A stretch of DNA of 64,000 nucleotides, from the NCBI RefSeq assembly GCF_000723885.1, contig NZ_CCDG010000007.1, positions 34,260-98,259 of the forward strand. The letters are read 5' to 3'. Made by a program: the position numbers and the translations under genes. Positions 42,571 through 50,640 of the stretch are shown one piece after another. The first letter of the stretch is position 1. Every line of letters begins with the position of its first letter. Origin of the DNA: Paenibacillus camerounensis (GTDB lineage Bacteria > Bacillota > Bacilli > Paenibacillales > Paenibacillaceae). The notes under the pieces were generated by a model. It made no database searches, was not told where the DNA came from, and worked only from the letters and a program-made list of their open reading frames with translations.

Positions 42571-43281
42571 TTACCAGGCGTAAATTCCATTCACATCCAG
42601 AAACTCCCCGTTATGCCGCTTGCCGTCGGTGGCGTAGCCGACAATAATAGCTGCTCCCGCTTCCTTGGACTTGCCGCCCTCGGCGTTGTGGTTCAGGTCG
42701 GTTTTCGTAAATCCCGGGGTAACGGCAAAGACCTGAGCGCTGGTGTCTCTTAGCTCTATAGCCATTGCGGTGGTCATTGCGTTGCTGGCTGTTTTGGAGG
42801 CATTATAGTCGAAGCAGTTCAGCGGATATTCCGTATGCTGCATGAATTGCAAGGAAGCCATGTCGGTTGATACGTTGATGATCGATCCCTCATTCTGTTT
42901 AATTAGGGGCAGCAGCAGCTGGTTTAACCGGAAGGTACCGAAGAAGTTCACCTCAAAGGCCTGCCGCAGGTCCTCCTCACGGGTAGTGCTAAAAGAGCTG
43001 GAGAAGGCCCCCGGCATACCGGCATTGTTAATCAGGAGCGTCAGATCAGCGTAACGCGATTGAATCGTAGCGGCAGCCTGTGCGATACTGTGCGGATTCG
43101 TCATATCCAGCTGCAACAGCTCCACATCCAGCCCCTGGCCGGTTAATTCGGCAACTGCCGCCTCGCCCCGTTCCGTACTGCGTGATCCGAGCACCACCTT
43201 CCATCCCGCTGAGCCAAGCTGTCTGGCGGTTTCGAGTCCGATTCCTTTGTTCGCACCTGTTACCAAAGCTGTTTTAATCAT
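42571..43281 (-). CDS. Short-chain dehydrogenase/reductase
   Basis: A 236-residue NAD(P)-dependent oxidoreductase. Cofactor motif TGANKGIGLETARQLGSAG (residues 8-26), GSRSTERGE (an Arg suggests NADPH preference), LLINNAGMPG, IINVSTDM (catalytic Ser region) and YNASKTASNAM (catalytic Tyr-x-x-x-Lys as Y-N-A-S-K). The C-terminus is typical of carbonyl-reductase-like SDRs. The substrate is unknown. It diverges from a MerR regulator across a palindromic operator in a MerR-style 19-bp promoter spacer, so it is likely induced by an electrophile or another MerR signal. Confidence 0.93.
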   Translation of the reverse strand: MIKTALVTGANKGIGLETARQLGSAGWKVVLGSRSTERGEAAVAELTGQGLDVELLQLDMTNPHSIAQAAATIQSRYADLTLLINNAGMPGAFSSSFSTTREEDLRQAFEVNFFGTFRLNQLLLPLIKQNEGSIINVSTDMASLQFMQHTEYPLNCFDYNASKTASNAMTTAMAIELRDTSAQVFAVTPGFTKTDLNHNAEGGKSKEAGAAIIVGYATDGKRHNGEFLDVNGIYAW

Positions 43282-43333
43282 GATTATTATCCTTCTTTCT
43301 GTTAAGGGGTATCTATCTATAATTTGAAGCTTA

Positions 43334-43358
43334 ATATGCTACACTAAGTGTAGGTCAA
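43334..43358 (-). promoter_or_regulatory. MerR-type operator/promoter for the SDR gene
   Basis: A perfect 15-base palindrome, CTACACTAAGTGTAG, lies at 43339-43353. On the minus strand a -35 TTGACC (43353-43358) and a weak -10 TAAGCT (43328-43333) are 19 bp apart with the palindrome inside, the classic overlong spacer that MerR-family activators untwist. Confidence 0.7.
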
Positions 43359-43384
43359 CAATGAATTTTTGGGAGGCAGGCAGC

Positions 43385-43744
43385 ATGTTTACAATAGGAC
43401 AGATTGCGAAGAGGGTAGGGCTGAACATCGGGGCGATCCGCTTTTATGAACGTAAGGGGCTTCTGGAGCCGGCGGTACGCAATGAGCAGAATAACCGGCT
43501 GTACAGTGAAGAGGATATCGGCTGGCTGGAGTTCCTGAAATGTCTGCGGGAAACGGGGATGAGTGTGGAGGAGATTAAGCGGTATTACGATATGGTTAAG
43601 ACGGGGACATCAACCCTGCCGGAGAGAACCCGGATGATTGAGGAGCAGAAGCAGGTGCTGCTGGATGACATCGAGAAAAAGAAGGCGCAGCTCGTTCATC
43701 TGGAGCATAAGCTTGAGCGTTATTATCGCGGAGAGAACTACTAA
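43385..43744 (+). CDS. MerR-family transcriptional regulator
   Basis: A 119-residue regulator. ATG 43385 is used because GGGAGG lies 8 bases upstream; a frame from 43361 lacks a site. The winged HTH (1-70) has FTIGQIAKRVGLNIGAIRFY, ERKGLLEPAVRNEQNNRLYS, then LEFLKCLRETGMSVEEIKRY. The dimerisation helix (about 80-115) is rich in Lys/Glu (EEQKQVLLDDIEKKKAQLVH). No conserved cysteine pair for metal binding is present, which fits aldehyde/electrophile-type regulators such as AdhR. It should control the divergent SDR gene through the palindrome between them. Confidence 0.92.
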   Translation: MFTIGQIAKRVGLNIGAIRFYERKGLLEPAVRNEQNNRLYSEEDIGWLEFLKCLRETGMSVEEIKRYYDMVKTGTSTLPERTRMIEEQKQVLLDDIEKKKAQLVHLEHKLERYYRGENY

Positions 43745-43753
43745 AAATCTTAG

Positions 43754-43978
43754 CTTTCTGTTCATTCCAGAGAGGCGACAACAGGCAACGAGGCTGCTCT
43801 GAAGGAAGTCCAGGAGTCTATCCGTAAGATGGAGTACGAAATCAGCCAGATTTCCGCTTCGGCGGCAGAACAGGCTTCCCTGGTTGAAGCTTTTACCCAG
43901 GTGATTGAGCGGCTGCATCTGTCCAGTGAGAAAATGCTGGGTGTGTCGGGCAGACTGATTGAATACTCGGTGGAATAA
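43754..43978 (+). pseudogene. Remnant of a methyl-accepting chemotaxis protein (C-terminal tail)
   Basis: The frame from just after a stop at 43751-43753 encodes 74 residues without a start codon or RBS: EATTGNEAALKEVQESIRKM, then EISQISASAAEQASLVEAFT and a helical tail ending LIEYSVE. AAEQASLVE and the heptad spacing match the signalling-domain return helix of chemotaxis receptors or a related coiled-coil sensor. The upstream part of the gene is missing, and the MerR gene ends 9 bases before. This is a decayed fragment, probably left by a deletion that brought the MerR/SDR pair beside it. Confidence 0.65.
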
Positions 43979-43990
43979 GCTTATAAGCAA

Positions 43991-44028
43991 TAAAGGGCCA
44001 TCCCGGCACGGGATGGCCCTTTATTTTT
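43991..44028. terminator. Strong bidirectional terminator
   Basis: TAAAGGGCCATCCC / GGGATGGCCCTTTA, a perfect 14-bp stem with a 5-base loop and TTTTT, between the receptor remnant and the convergent gene ending at 44044. Confidence 0.92.
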
Positions 44029-44043
44029 GCTTAAACTAATTCA

Positions 44044-45663
44044 TTAATGGCTATGCTCCGCCGCTGCGGCAGCCGCTGCCATTGCTTTCGTCAGGGTAAC
44101 CGTTCCATCAGCAGGGGCATAGTTCACCTTCCAGCCGAGCAGCTCGGCGATGAACCGGACCGGAACCTGCACGCGGCCGCTGTCCAGGAAGACCGGGGCT
44201 CCAATGTTCTTACGCTCCCCGTTCAGCTCCATGTAGGACTGTCCGGCCCAGAACACCGCGGTATTGTCACCGTCCATGATCCAGAGTGTTTTCTTGGCAT
44301 TATCCCAGGTAACCTTGACGCCGATGGCTTCACCAAGGTAACGCAGCGGAATGAAGAGACTGCCGTTTTTCATGACCGGAGTAACATCCATCTGGCTGGT
44401 CATACCGTTAACCGTTACAGCTTTGCTGCCTTTTTTCATTGAGATGGTTGTCATTTCTCCGGCAGCAGCTGAAGTCAATCCGTGGAACTTGTCCGGGAAT
44501 TGGGCAACAATGCCGCCCGTCAGCTCGCTTGCGGTCATGAACATATGGGAATAGGCAGTGCGCTCAAGGTTGTAAGCATTGGCATAATCTTTATTTACAT
44601 AGCTGTTAAAGGTATCAAGGAGGTGGCCGATATGCATTTTCAGGCCTTCTGCAATGGCTGCTGTTTCGAAATAGGCCGGATTTGCTGCATTGAAAAATAC
44701 GGCCTGCTTCATCCGGTAATCCTCGAGTTCGGCAACAGCCTGTCTGCGTCCGGCTTCGTCTTTAGCGGCTGTAGCTTTTACATAGTCTACAAAATATCCG
44801 ATATGGGAAGACCAGATGGGCTTGAAGGCGTCGCCGGCTGCTGCGCCGTATACGGAGGCAATCGCCGCAGACAGGTCATCCGTGTTGCTGTTCAGGGCAG
44901 CTGCTGCTGCGGTGAAGTCCGGAGCACCGTCGATGCCTTTTTGCATGGCGAGTGCTGCCAGTGTGGCATGCTCACCCAGCAATTGTCCCAGTCCAGCGCG
45001 CAGGTCAATACCCGGTGATGTTGTGGTGCCTGCAGGGAACTTGGCAGGGAACTGGGCCTGAATGCCGGCAGCCAGTGATTTGGCTGTCATGAACATATGT
45101 GCATAGGCAGTCCGTGTATCCTCGTAGGCAGCCGTATAATCTTTATTAACATAGCTGTTGAAGGCGTCCAGCAGATGGGTGATATGCATTTTCAGCCCGT
45201 CTGCAAGGGCAGCCGTTTCAAAATAGGCCGGGTTGGCATTGTGGAAGAATTCCGCCTGCTTCATCCGGTAGCCGTCTAGTTCGGCAACCGCCTTCTGCCG
45301 TCCGGCCTCATCTTTGGCAGCGGTCGCTTTCACATAGTCTACAAAATATCCGATATGGGAGGACCAGATCGGCTTGAATGCCTCGCCGGCGGCACTGCCG
45401 TATACCGAAGCAATCGCGGCGGACAGGTCATCTGTGTTCTTGCCGAGTGCGGCGGCGGCATCATTGAAATCTGCAGCACCGTCGTAGCCCTTTTGCATCG
45501 CAATTACGGCCAGCAGGGCATGCTCACCCAGCAGCTCACCAAGAGCCGTCTGCAATTCCGGTGCAGCACCATTCGTATCCACCTCGTGGGCATTTGCAAG
45601 TGCGGGTATAAATAAACTCAGGCAAAGCATTAAGATGGCCAGCTTACTGTGCAGCTTTTTCAT
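44044..45663 (-). CDS. Secreted protein with duplicated helical domain and copper amine oxidase N-terminal-like domain
   Basis: A 539-residue exported protein. Signal peptide 1-25 (ends ALANA). Two near-identical ~180-residue helical repeats (about 35-210 and 220-395) share LGELLGEHALLAVIAMQKG or LGQLLGEHATLAALAMQKG, NTDDLSAAIASVYG, FKPIWSSHIGYFVDYVKATA and KMHI-x-HLLD-x-FNSYVNKDY. His and Glu residues repeat at fixed positions, which may bind metal. The C-terminal third (about 405-530) is a copper-amine-oxidase-N-like beta domain (LFIPLRYLGEAIGVKVTWDN; VQVPVRFIAELLGWKVNY), often a wall or peptide-binding module, ending AAAEHSH. It diverges from an ECF sigma/anti-sigma pair and is probably in its regulon. 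Function unknown. Confidence 0.82.
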   Translation of the reverse strand: MKKLHSKLAILMLCLSLFIPALANAHEVDTNGAAPELQTALGELLGEHALLAVIAMQKGYDGAADFNDAAAALGKNTDDLSAAIASVYGSAAGEAFKPIWSSHIGYFVDYVKATAAKDEAGRQKAVAELDGYRMKQAEFFHNANPAYFETAALADGLKMHITHLLDAFNSYVNKDYTAAYEDTRTAYAHMFMTAKSLAAGIQAQFPAKFPAGTTTSPGIDLRAGLGQLLGEHATLAALAMQKGIDGAPDFTAAAAALNSNTDDLSAAIASVYGAAAGDAFKPIWSSHIGYFVDYVKATAAKDEAGRRQAVAELEDYRMKQAVFFNAANPAYFETAAIAEGLKMHIGHLLDTFNSYVNKDYANAYNLERTAYSHMFMTASELTGGIVAQFPDKFHGLTSAAAGEMTTISMKKGSKAVTVNGMTSQMDVTPVMKNGSLFIPLRYLGEAIGVKVTWDNAKKTLWIMDGDNTAVFWAGQSYMELNGERKNIGAPVFLDSGRVQVPVRFIAELLGWKVNYAPADGTVTLTKAMAAAAAAAEHSH

Positions 45664-45738
45664 TTGTGTTCACTCCTTCATTCAAAGTTGAGCCGCTAAT
45701 CAAAAGCGGTTATACTCAGTGGAACGTAAGTATTCTGA

Positions 45739-45788
45739 AGTTGGATCACTTTTTAGAATATAAATTTTAAAATACTATATATCCAACT
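45739..45788. promoter_or_regulatory. Symmetric divergent promoter region (AGTTGGAT...ATCCAACT)
   Basis: An exact 8-bp inverted repeat, AGTTGGAT (45739-45746) and ATCCAACT (45781-45788), frames a 34-bp AT-rich centre between the secreted protein gene and the sigma factor gene. Each arm points the same motif at one of the divergent genes. It could be paired -35 elements or an operator. Confidence 0.45.
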
Positions 45789-45813
45789 ACGCTGGGGAAA
45801 TGGGGGGGAACAA

Positions 45814-46395
45814 TTGAACGAAGTCGCTGACGACGTACAATTAATGCAGCAGATCAGGCAAAAGGACCCGGATGCCCTCGAAAAGCTCTATGACCGGTAC
45901 GAGCAGATGATCTACAGCTTTGCCTACCGGATTGTGAAGGATTCAATGGCCGCCGAGGAAGTCATGCAGGAATTATTTATGCGGATCTGGAAAAATGCGG
46001 AGCAGTATGACTCTGCTAAGGGCAAGCTGCCGACCTGGATGTTTACGGTTACACGCAATATTGCGATTGACCAGCTGCGCAAGACGAATTCACGGCCTGC
46101 GCAGCAGTCCGCAGATTCAGAGGAAGTACAGCAGCTCCGTGACACCGGGGCAATGACTGAGGATATGGTAGAAATGCTGCTGGCGGGGGAACAGGTAAGA
46201 GAAGCCTTGCTGGAGCTGAGCAGGGATCAGCAGCAGGTGGTAGATCTTATCTATTATCAGGGGCTTACGCAGCAAGAGGCAGCGTATCATGTGGCTGTTC
46301 CATTGGGTACAGTTAAGAGCAGGGTGAGGCTGGCTATGAGGCAGCTGCAGAAGCGGTTAATCCATTGGGGAAGGAGGGATCAGGCTCATGACTGA
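45814..46395 (+). CDS. ECF RNA polymerase sigma factor (SigK/RpoE-like)
   Basis: A 193-residue sigma factor starting at TTG 45814 (GGGGGGGAA lies 6 bases upstream). Region 2 (about 12-85): ALEKLYDRYEQMIYSFAYRI, AAEEVMQELFMRIWKNAEQY, WMFTVTRNIAIDQLRK. Region 4 (about 125-180): ALLELSRDQQQVVDLIYYQG, LTQQEAAYHVAVPLGTVKSR. The next gene starts inside its last codons (8-bp overlap) and encodes an RskA-type anti-sigma factor, so the pair forms a standard stress-responsive unit. It diverges from the duplicated-domain secreted protein. Confidence 0.94.
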   Translation: MNEVADDVQLMQQIRQKDPDALEKLYDRYEQMIYSFAYRIVKDSMAAEEVMQELFMRIWKNAEQYDSAKGKLPTWMFTVTRNIAIDQLRKTNSRPAQQSADSEEVQQLRDTGAMTEDMVEMLLAGEQVREALLELSRDQQQVVDLIYYQGLTQQEAAYHVAVPLGTVKSRVRLAMRQLQKRLIHWGRRDQAHD

Positions 46396-47191
46396 GGAGA
46401 ATACAGATTTGTGTGAATGGGCTGAATTGTATGCGCTGGGCGCACTTCAGGATGATGAAATGGAGCGGTTCGAGGTTCATTTACAGGAATGCCCTGAATG
46501 TGAGAAACTGGTAAAAGAATACCGCCAGGTAATTGAGCTGCTCCCTCTTGCTTCCGAGCCTGTTCAGCCGCCTTCAGGCATGAAGAAACGTATTTTGTCC
46601 CGGGTAACCGAAGCCGAGGCTACGGTGCAGAAGGCTCGGGATCCTGTAAGCGCGGTGCCGGAACCTGTCCGGACAGAGCGGGAAACTACAGTGAAGACTG
46701 TACCTGTACCCCGCAAGAAGCCGCTCCTGCGTTATCTCAGCGCAGGGCTTGCAGCAGCGGTTGTCGGACTGCTCATCTATACAGGCCAGCTGCGCCAGGA
46801 TATCGGTCAGCTGCAGCGCCAGGCAGATATCAGCGCCGGGCAGCTTCAGGAAGCCAAGGTGAATGAAGCGGTTGTGCTGAGTCCGTCGGCAGCGGAAGCT
46901 GATGCCAAAGGACTGGCAACCATTATTGCTGACAACGGCGGTACGCATCTTGTCGTACAAGCGGAGGGGCTGCCGGAGCTTACAGGAACTGAAGTCTACC
47001 AGGTATGGCTGATTAAAGGGGATGTTCCGCAGAATGCGGGCACCTTCGTAGCCCAGGGAGGCAACGGCGCACTGTACTATACCTTTGAGCCGCAGCAGTA
47101 CGATACGGTTGCCATCACACTGGAGCCGGATGCAGGCGGAGAAACACCAAGAGGACAGATTGTACTGGCGGCACCAATCAAGCAAGGCTAG
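46388..47191 (+). CDS. Anti-sigma factor, RskA type (zinc-finger N-terminus)
   Basis: A 267-residue membrane protein. The N-terminal anti-sigma domain (1-75) has LYALGALQDDEMERFEVHLQ and H-x3-C-x2-C (HLQECPEC), the zinc-binding ZAS motif. After a Pro/Lys-rich linker one membrane helix lies near 115-135 (YLSAGLAAAVVGLLIYTG). The extracellular part (about 180-265) matches the RskA C-terminal domain: YQVWLIKGDVPQNAGTFVAQ, VAITLEPDAGG, GQIVLA. It should hold the preceding sigma factor inactive until proteolysis or another signal releases it. Confidence 0.93.
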   Translation: MTEENTDLCEWAELYALGALQDDEMERFEVHLQECPECEKLVKEYRQVIELLPLASEPVQPPSGMKKRILSRVTEAEATVQKARDPVSAVPEPVRTERETTVKTVPVPRKKPLLRYLSAGLAAAVVGLLIYTGQLRQDIGQLQRQADISAGQLQEAKVNEAVVLSPSAAEADAKGLATIIADNGGTHLVVQAEGLPELTGTEVYQVWLIKGDVPQNAGTFVAQGGNGALYYTFEPQQYDTVAITLEPDAGGETPRGQIVLAAPIKQG

Positions 47192-47225
47192 TTAAGCTTG
47201 GGAGAAAGCCGGGAGGAACGTAAGA

Positions 47226-48365
47226 ATGGAAGAGAACGGAAAGCTGCAAGCCACAGCCTTGTCTGAGGTTGCACATCTCAAGGTTCACGGCAGAACAACA
47301 GGGAGCCTGTCCCCCCTTACGCTGTTCTGGACTGGCAGCGCAGTTGAATTTAATATCAGGGGATCAGAGCTGTGGATTGAGGCTCATGCTGATTATAATC
47401 AGCACGAGCCTTGGATCAGCATGATGATCAACAACGTTCCTGTCAGCAGACAGATGATTACTGCAGGCAGACGCTGGATCTGTGTATTCCGGGGAATGAA
47501 CGGGAATGCCGTGAAAAACGTCCGGATCGTCAGGGAACTGCAGGCCATGAGCGATGATCCGGGATGTCTGCTGCAGATACATGCGGTTAAGTCCTGCGGG
47601 GAATTCCTGCCCGTTGCGGATAAAGCGCTGAAGCTAGAATTCATCGGGGACAGCATTACCTCAGGTGAAGGGGTTATCGGCGCCAAGCCGGAGGAGGACT
47701 GGATTCCGGTGTGGTTCAGCGCAACTGTCAACTATACGTCAATGACAGCTGAGTTGCTGGATGCAGACTATCGCGTTATTTCACAGAGCGGCTGGGGGGT
47801 GCTGACCAGCTGGGATAACAATCCAAGCCGTAATATTCCCCAGTATTACAGCCAGGTATGCGGTCTGCTGGGCGGAGAGCGCAATGAGGCGCTTGGCGCG
47901 CTGCAGATCAATGACTTTGATGCCTGGCAGCCGGATGCAGTGGTCATCAATCTGGGCACCAATGACGGCGGCGCCTTCTATTCACCGGAATGGAATGATC
48001 CGCTCAGCGGCAAGGCCTATAAGCAGCGGCTTAACGAAGACGGCTCCTTTAATGAGCACGATCTGGAGGCTTTCGAGCAGGCGGCAGAAGCCTTTCTTGT
48101 GAAGCTCAGATACTACAATCCGCAGGCTCAGCTGGTTTGGGCGTACGGCATGCTGGGGACTTCGATGATGCCGGCAATCTGCCGTGCTGTGGACCGCTAT
48201 GTAAGCAGATCAGGAGACAAGAGAGCGTCCGTGTTTCAGCTGCCTGATATGACCCCGGAAAGCACCGGCGCACGAAGCCATCCGGGGAGATTAGCACACG
48301 AGCAGGCGGCTCAGGCGTTAAGCAGTTATTTAAAAGAGCTGCTGCAGCACGTTGTTTATAAATGA
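47226..48365 (+). CDS. SGNH/GDSL esterase, carbohydrate esterase family 2-like
   Basis: A 379-residue cytoplasmic-looking protein (no signal peptide). The N-terminal ~125 residues form a jelly-roll of the CE2 type (LTLFWTGSAVEFNIRGSELW). The SGNH hydrolase domain (about 135-375) has block I FIGDSITSGEG (catalytic Ser), block III VVINLGTNDGG (Asn), and block V with SHPGRLAH (catalytic His). CE2 enzymes deacetylate xylan and other acetylated sugars. It follows the anti-sigma gene by 34 bp with its own RBS (GGGAGGAACG), so it may share that operon or start independently. It ends at a terminator. Confidence 0.88.
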   Translation: MEENGKLQATALSEVAHLKVHGRTTGSLSPLTLFWTGSAVEFNIRGSELWIEAHADYNQHEPWISMMINNVPVSRQMITAGRRWICVFRGMNGNAVKNVRIVRELQAMSDDPGCLLQIHAVKSCGEFLPVADKALKLEFIGDSITSGEGVIGAKPEEDWIPVWFSATVNYTSMTAELLDADYRVISQSGWGVLTSWDNNPSRNIPQYYSQVCGLLGGERNEALGALQINDFDAWQPDAVVINLGTNDGGAFYSPEWNDPLSGKAYKQRLNEDGSFNEHDLEAFEQAAEAFLVKLRYYNPQAQLVWAYGMLGTSMMPAICRAVDRYVSRSGDKRASVFQLPDMTPESTGARSHPGRLAHEQAAQALSSYLKELLQHVVYK

Positions 48366-48388
48366 ACAGGCGGACCCGATTATAAAAA

Positions 48389-48426
48389 AAACAGGCTGAG
48401 CGGATACTAATCCGCCCAGCCTGTTT
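48389..48426. terminator. Bidirectional terminator between the esterase and spo0M
   Basis: AAACAGGCTGAGCGGA / TCCGCCCAGCCTGTTT with A-run before and T-rich sequence after, between convergent genes. Confidence 0.9.
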
Positions 48427-48441
48427 CTATTAAAAAGTCCG

Positions 48442-49221
48442 TTATGCGTATTTGTTGATCGTCGCGAGCAGCTGATCGGCAACATGGCCGGTGCCTGCTG
48501 CCAGGTGGGCACGGTCGAGCCGCAGCCGCACGAATTTCTCATCGGCATCAAGCGCTTCAGCCAACAGCCCGGATAAGCCGCGCGCCTTGCGGTCGATCTG
48601 CAGCAGCAGCTCAACACCCTGCTCATCCGGATAGAACATGATTTCCAGCTCATCCAGCCGTTCGCGGAATTGGCTGGAAGGCTGGAATTCAAATTCCTGG
48701 ACGAAGGGGAGTCCGTTTCTTTTGCCGTAATAAGGAGCGTGTTCACAGCTGACCTCGCGGAGCCGGAAGCCGAGCTGGGCTGCAGCATCCAGGACAAGTG
48801 CCGAATGCGGATGAGGCAGCACCTGGAGATAATCCTCGTCCTTCGGGTCGACGGCTTCTTTGATATCAAGTCCGGTATGAATCCATACCGGAGTTCTGCC
48901 CATGGTCACAGGAGTTACGGGCGGAAGCTGGAAGGATACCGGGAACTCATAGACCTGCTCCGCTTCCACGGTGAAGCCGGAGGCCAGCAGGAACTTGGCA
49001 ATGGTAGCCTCTACATGGCTCTTGGAATCGTTATGCTCCTTCACGTAACGGGTCTTGACGAAGGCATACACATCATCCACCTTCTGATCCACACGTCCGC
49101 CCTGGATGCGGACAATACCGCTGAGTGTATCCCCGGCTTTTACTACATCCTGATGAAGCATGAGGTTTACTTCAGCGGCGCCGATTCCGGCGCTTGCGAG
49201 CATTCTTTTGAACATGGACAT
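48442..49221 (-). CDS. spo0M: Sporulation-control protein Spo0M
   Basis: A 259-residue arrestin-like protein. It opens MSMFKRMLASAGIGAAEVNL and shows the Spo0M pattern: GDTLSGIVRIQGGRVDQKVD, VDDVYAFVKTRY, FPVSFQLPPVTPVTMGRTPV, IKEAVDPKDEDYLQVLPHPH, FVQEFEFQPSSQFRERLDEL and FYPDEQGVELLLQIDRKARG. In Bacillus, Spo0M influences the entry into sporulation and cell morphology through protein interactions; it has no known enzymatic activity. The length matches the family. Its gene stands between the esterase terminator and the sensor kinase operon. RBS AGGAGGAG lies upstream of the ATG at 49221. Confidence 0.95.
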   Translation of the reverse strand: MSMFKRMLASAGIGAAEVNLMLHQDVVKAGDTLSGIVRIQGGRVDQKVDDVYAFVKTRYVKEHNDSKSHVEATIAKFLLASGFTVEAEQVYEFPVSFQLPPVTPVTMGRTPVWIHTGLDIKEAVDPKDEDYLQVLPHPHSALVLDAAAQLGFRLREVSCEHAPYYGKRNGLPFVQEFEFQPSSQFRERLDELEIMFYPDEQGVELLLQIDRKARGLSGLLAEALDADEKFVRLRLDRAHLAAGTGHVADQLLATINKYA

Positions 49222-49308
49222 GCTGTGAATCTCCTCCTTATCGGTAATAACTCTGATACGGAGGCATCCTCCACCTGGTTTCAGCCATCTATTTAAAATT
49301 CGAAATAA

Positions 49309-50640
49309 TTAAGACAGCTGCACATAAAATGTAGCCGATTCGCCGACCGTGCTTTTGGCATAGAGCTTGCCTTTATGCTGCTGCTCGACAATGGACCTCG
49401 CGATGGCGAGGCCAAGGCCGTAGCCACCCTGCTTGCGGGCCCGGGAGGTATCCGTGCGGTAGAACCGGTCAAAGATCCGGGTGAGATGCTCGGCGGCAAT
49501 TCCTTCGCCGGTATTGGTGACGGACAGCAGCACGTCGTTATGCTGCTTGTGCAGAGACAGGGTGACTTCACCCTTCGGTCCGGTATACTTGACGGCATTG
49601 TCCAGCAGGATCATGACAACCTGCTTGATCTGCTCGCTGTTGCCGTGCACGGTTAGATTAGGCTCGATGTCATATTCAAGCGCGACATTCTTCTCAAAGA
49701 TGACGGCTTCCATCGTCAGGATAATATTCTCGACCGCTTCGCTGATGTTGAAGGGGGCATGAACCATCCCGGTGCGGGAATCATCCATTTCGGTCAGATA
49801 GAGCAGGTCACTCGTCAGCTTAGCCATCCGCTCGGTCTCCGATTTAATATAATGCAGCCATTTGGACTGCTCCAGAATCGTATCCTCGGGATTTGACAGC
49901 AGCACATCGGTATTCGTATTGATAATGGCCAGCGGCGTCTTCAGCTCATGAGAGGCATCCGCAATGAACTGCTTCTGCTTATCAAAGGCCTCCTGCACCG
50001 GCTTAATGGAGCGGTTCGCAAAGTAGCGGCTGGTGAAATACAGAATGATCAGCATCGCGATACCGACAACCGAGAAGATATAGACCATGTTCGTGAGAAT
50101 CTTCTGCTGGGAGGTGATGTCCAGGAAAACAAGCATATGCCCGTCGGCGGTCGGCTTGGTTTCAAACGCCCAGAGGCTCCCGTCCAGCTCAAATCTTCCG
50201 GTTGTTTTATTCATGTCAACAGCGGTCTGCAGCGCCTGGGCATAGAATTCATCATCCATGCTGAGCTGTGAGGTTGGCGTACCCGTCTGCTTCCAATCGT
50301 TATCGGTCTCAATCATAAAGGAAATCGAACGCTCCGGCGGCGGACTGTCGCCCATCCTTCCGAAGGTGCCGCCGCCGTCCGGGCGCTGTGTTCCGCTGTC
50401 TATGGTGCCGTCCGGCGCACCCTCAATCCCGCCGGCAGCTCCGCCGATCATTCCTCCGCCGCGGTGCTCCCCGCTGCCCGGCTTCTGGAAAGCCTCTGTA
50501 ATCCGCTGAAGATCAAAGCTGATGTCATTTTGCACATTCAGATAGTTGATTGTATAGATGGTAGCGAAGGCGACCAGCATCATCACGGAGATGGTCACCA
50601 GATTGACGATCAGGAAGCGGTTTCTGAGCTTTTTGAACAT
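49309..50640 (-). CDS. Two-component sensor histidine kinase, divergent from the VTC operon
   Basis: A 443-residue kinase. Membrane helices lie near 8-32 and 178-202. The extracellular loop (about 33-177) includes a low-complexity Gly/Asp/Pro tract (EHRGGGMIGGAAGGIEGAP, RPDGGGTFGRMGD, about 55-105) and a small folded part. HisKA has FIADASHELKTPLAIINTN (His near 226). HATPase_c has VVMILLDNAVKYTGPKG, NTGEGIAAEHLTRIFDRFYR and GGYGLGLAIARS. It shares its start with the end of the response regulator gene (ATGA-type overlap) and presumably phosphorylates it. Its Gly-rich sensor tract resembles tracts in the lipoprotein encoded by the divergent operon. Confidence 0.93.
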   Translation of the reverse strand: MFKKLRNRFLIVNLVTISVMMLVAFATIYTINYLNVQNDISFDLQRITEAFQKPGSGEHRGGGMIGGAAGGIEGAPDGTIDSGTQRPDGGGTFGRMGDSPPPERSISFMIETDNDWKQTGTPTSQLSMDDEFYAQALQTAVDMNKTTGRFELDGSLWAFETKPTADGHMLVFLDITSQQKILTNMVYIFSVVGIAMLIILYFTSRYFANRSIKPVQEAFDKQKQFIADASHELKTPLAIINTNTDVLLSNPEDTILEQSKWLHYIKSETERMAKLTSDLLYLTEMDDSRTGMVHAPFNISEAVENIILTMEAVIFEKNVALEYDIEPNLTVHGNSEQIKQVVMILLDNAVKYTGPKGEVTLSLHKQHNDVLLSVTNTGEGIAAEHLTRIFDRFYRTDTSRARKQGGYGLGLAIARSIVEQQHKGKLYAKSTVGESATFYVQLS

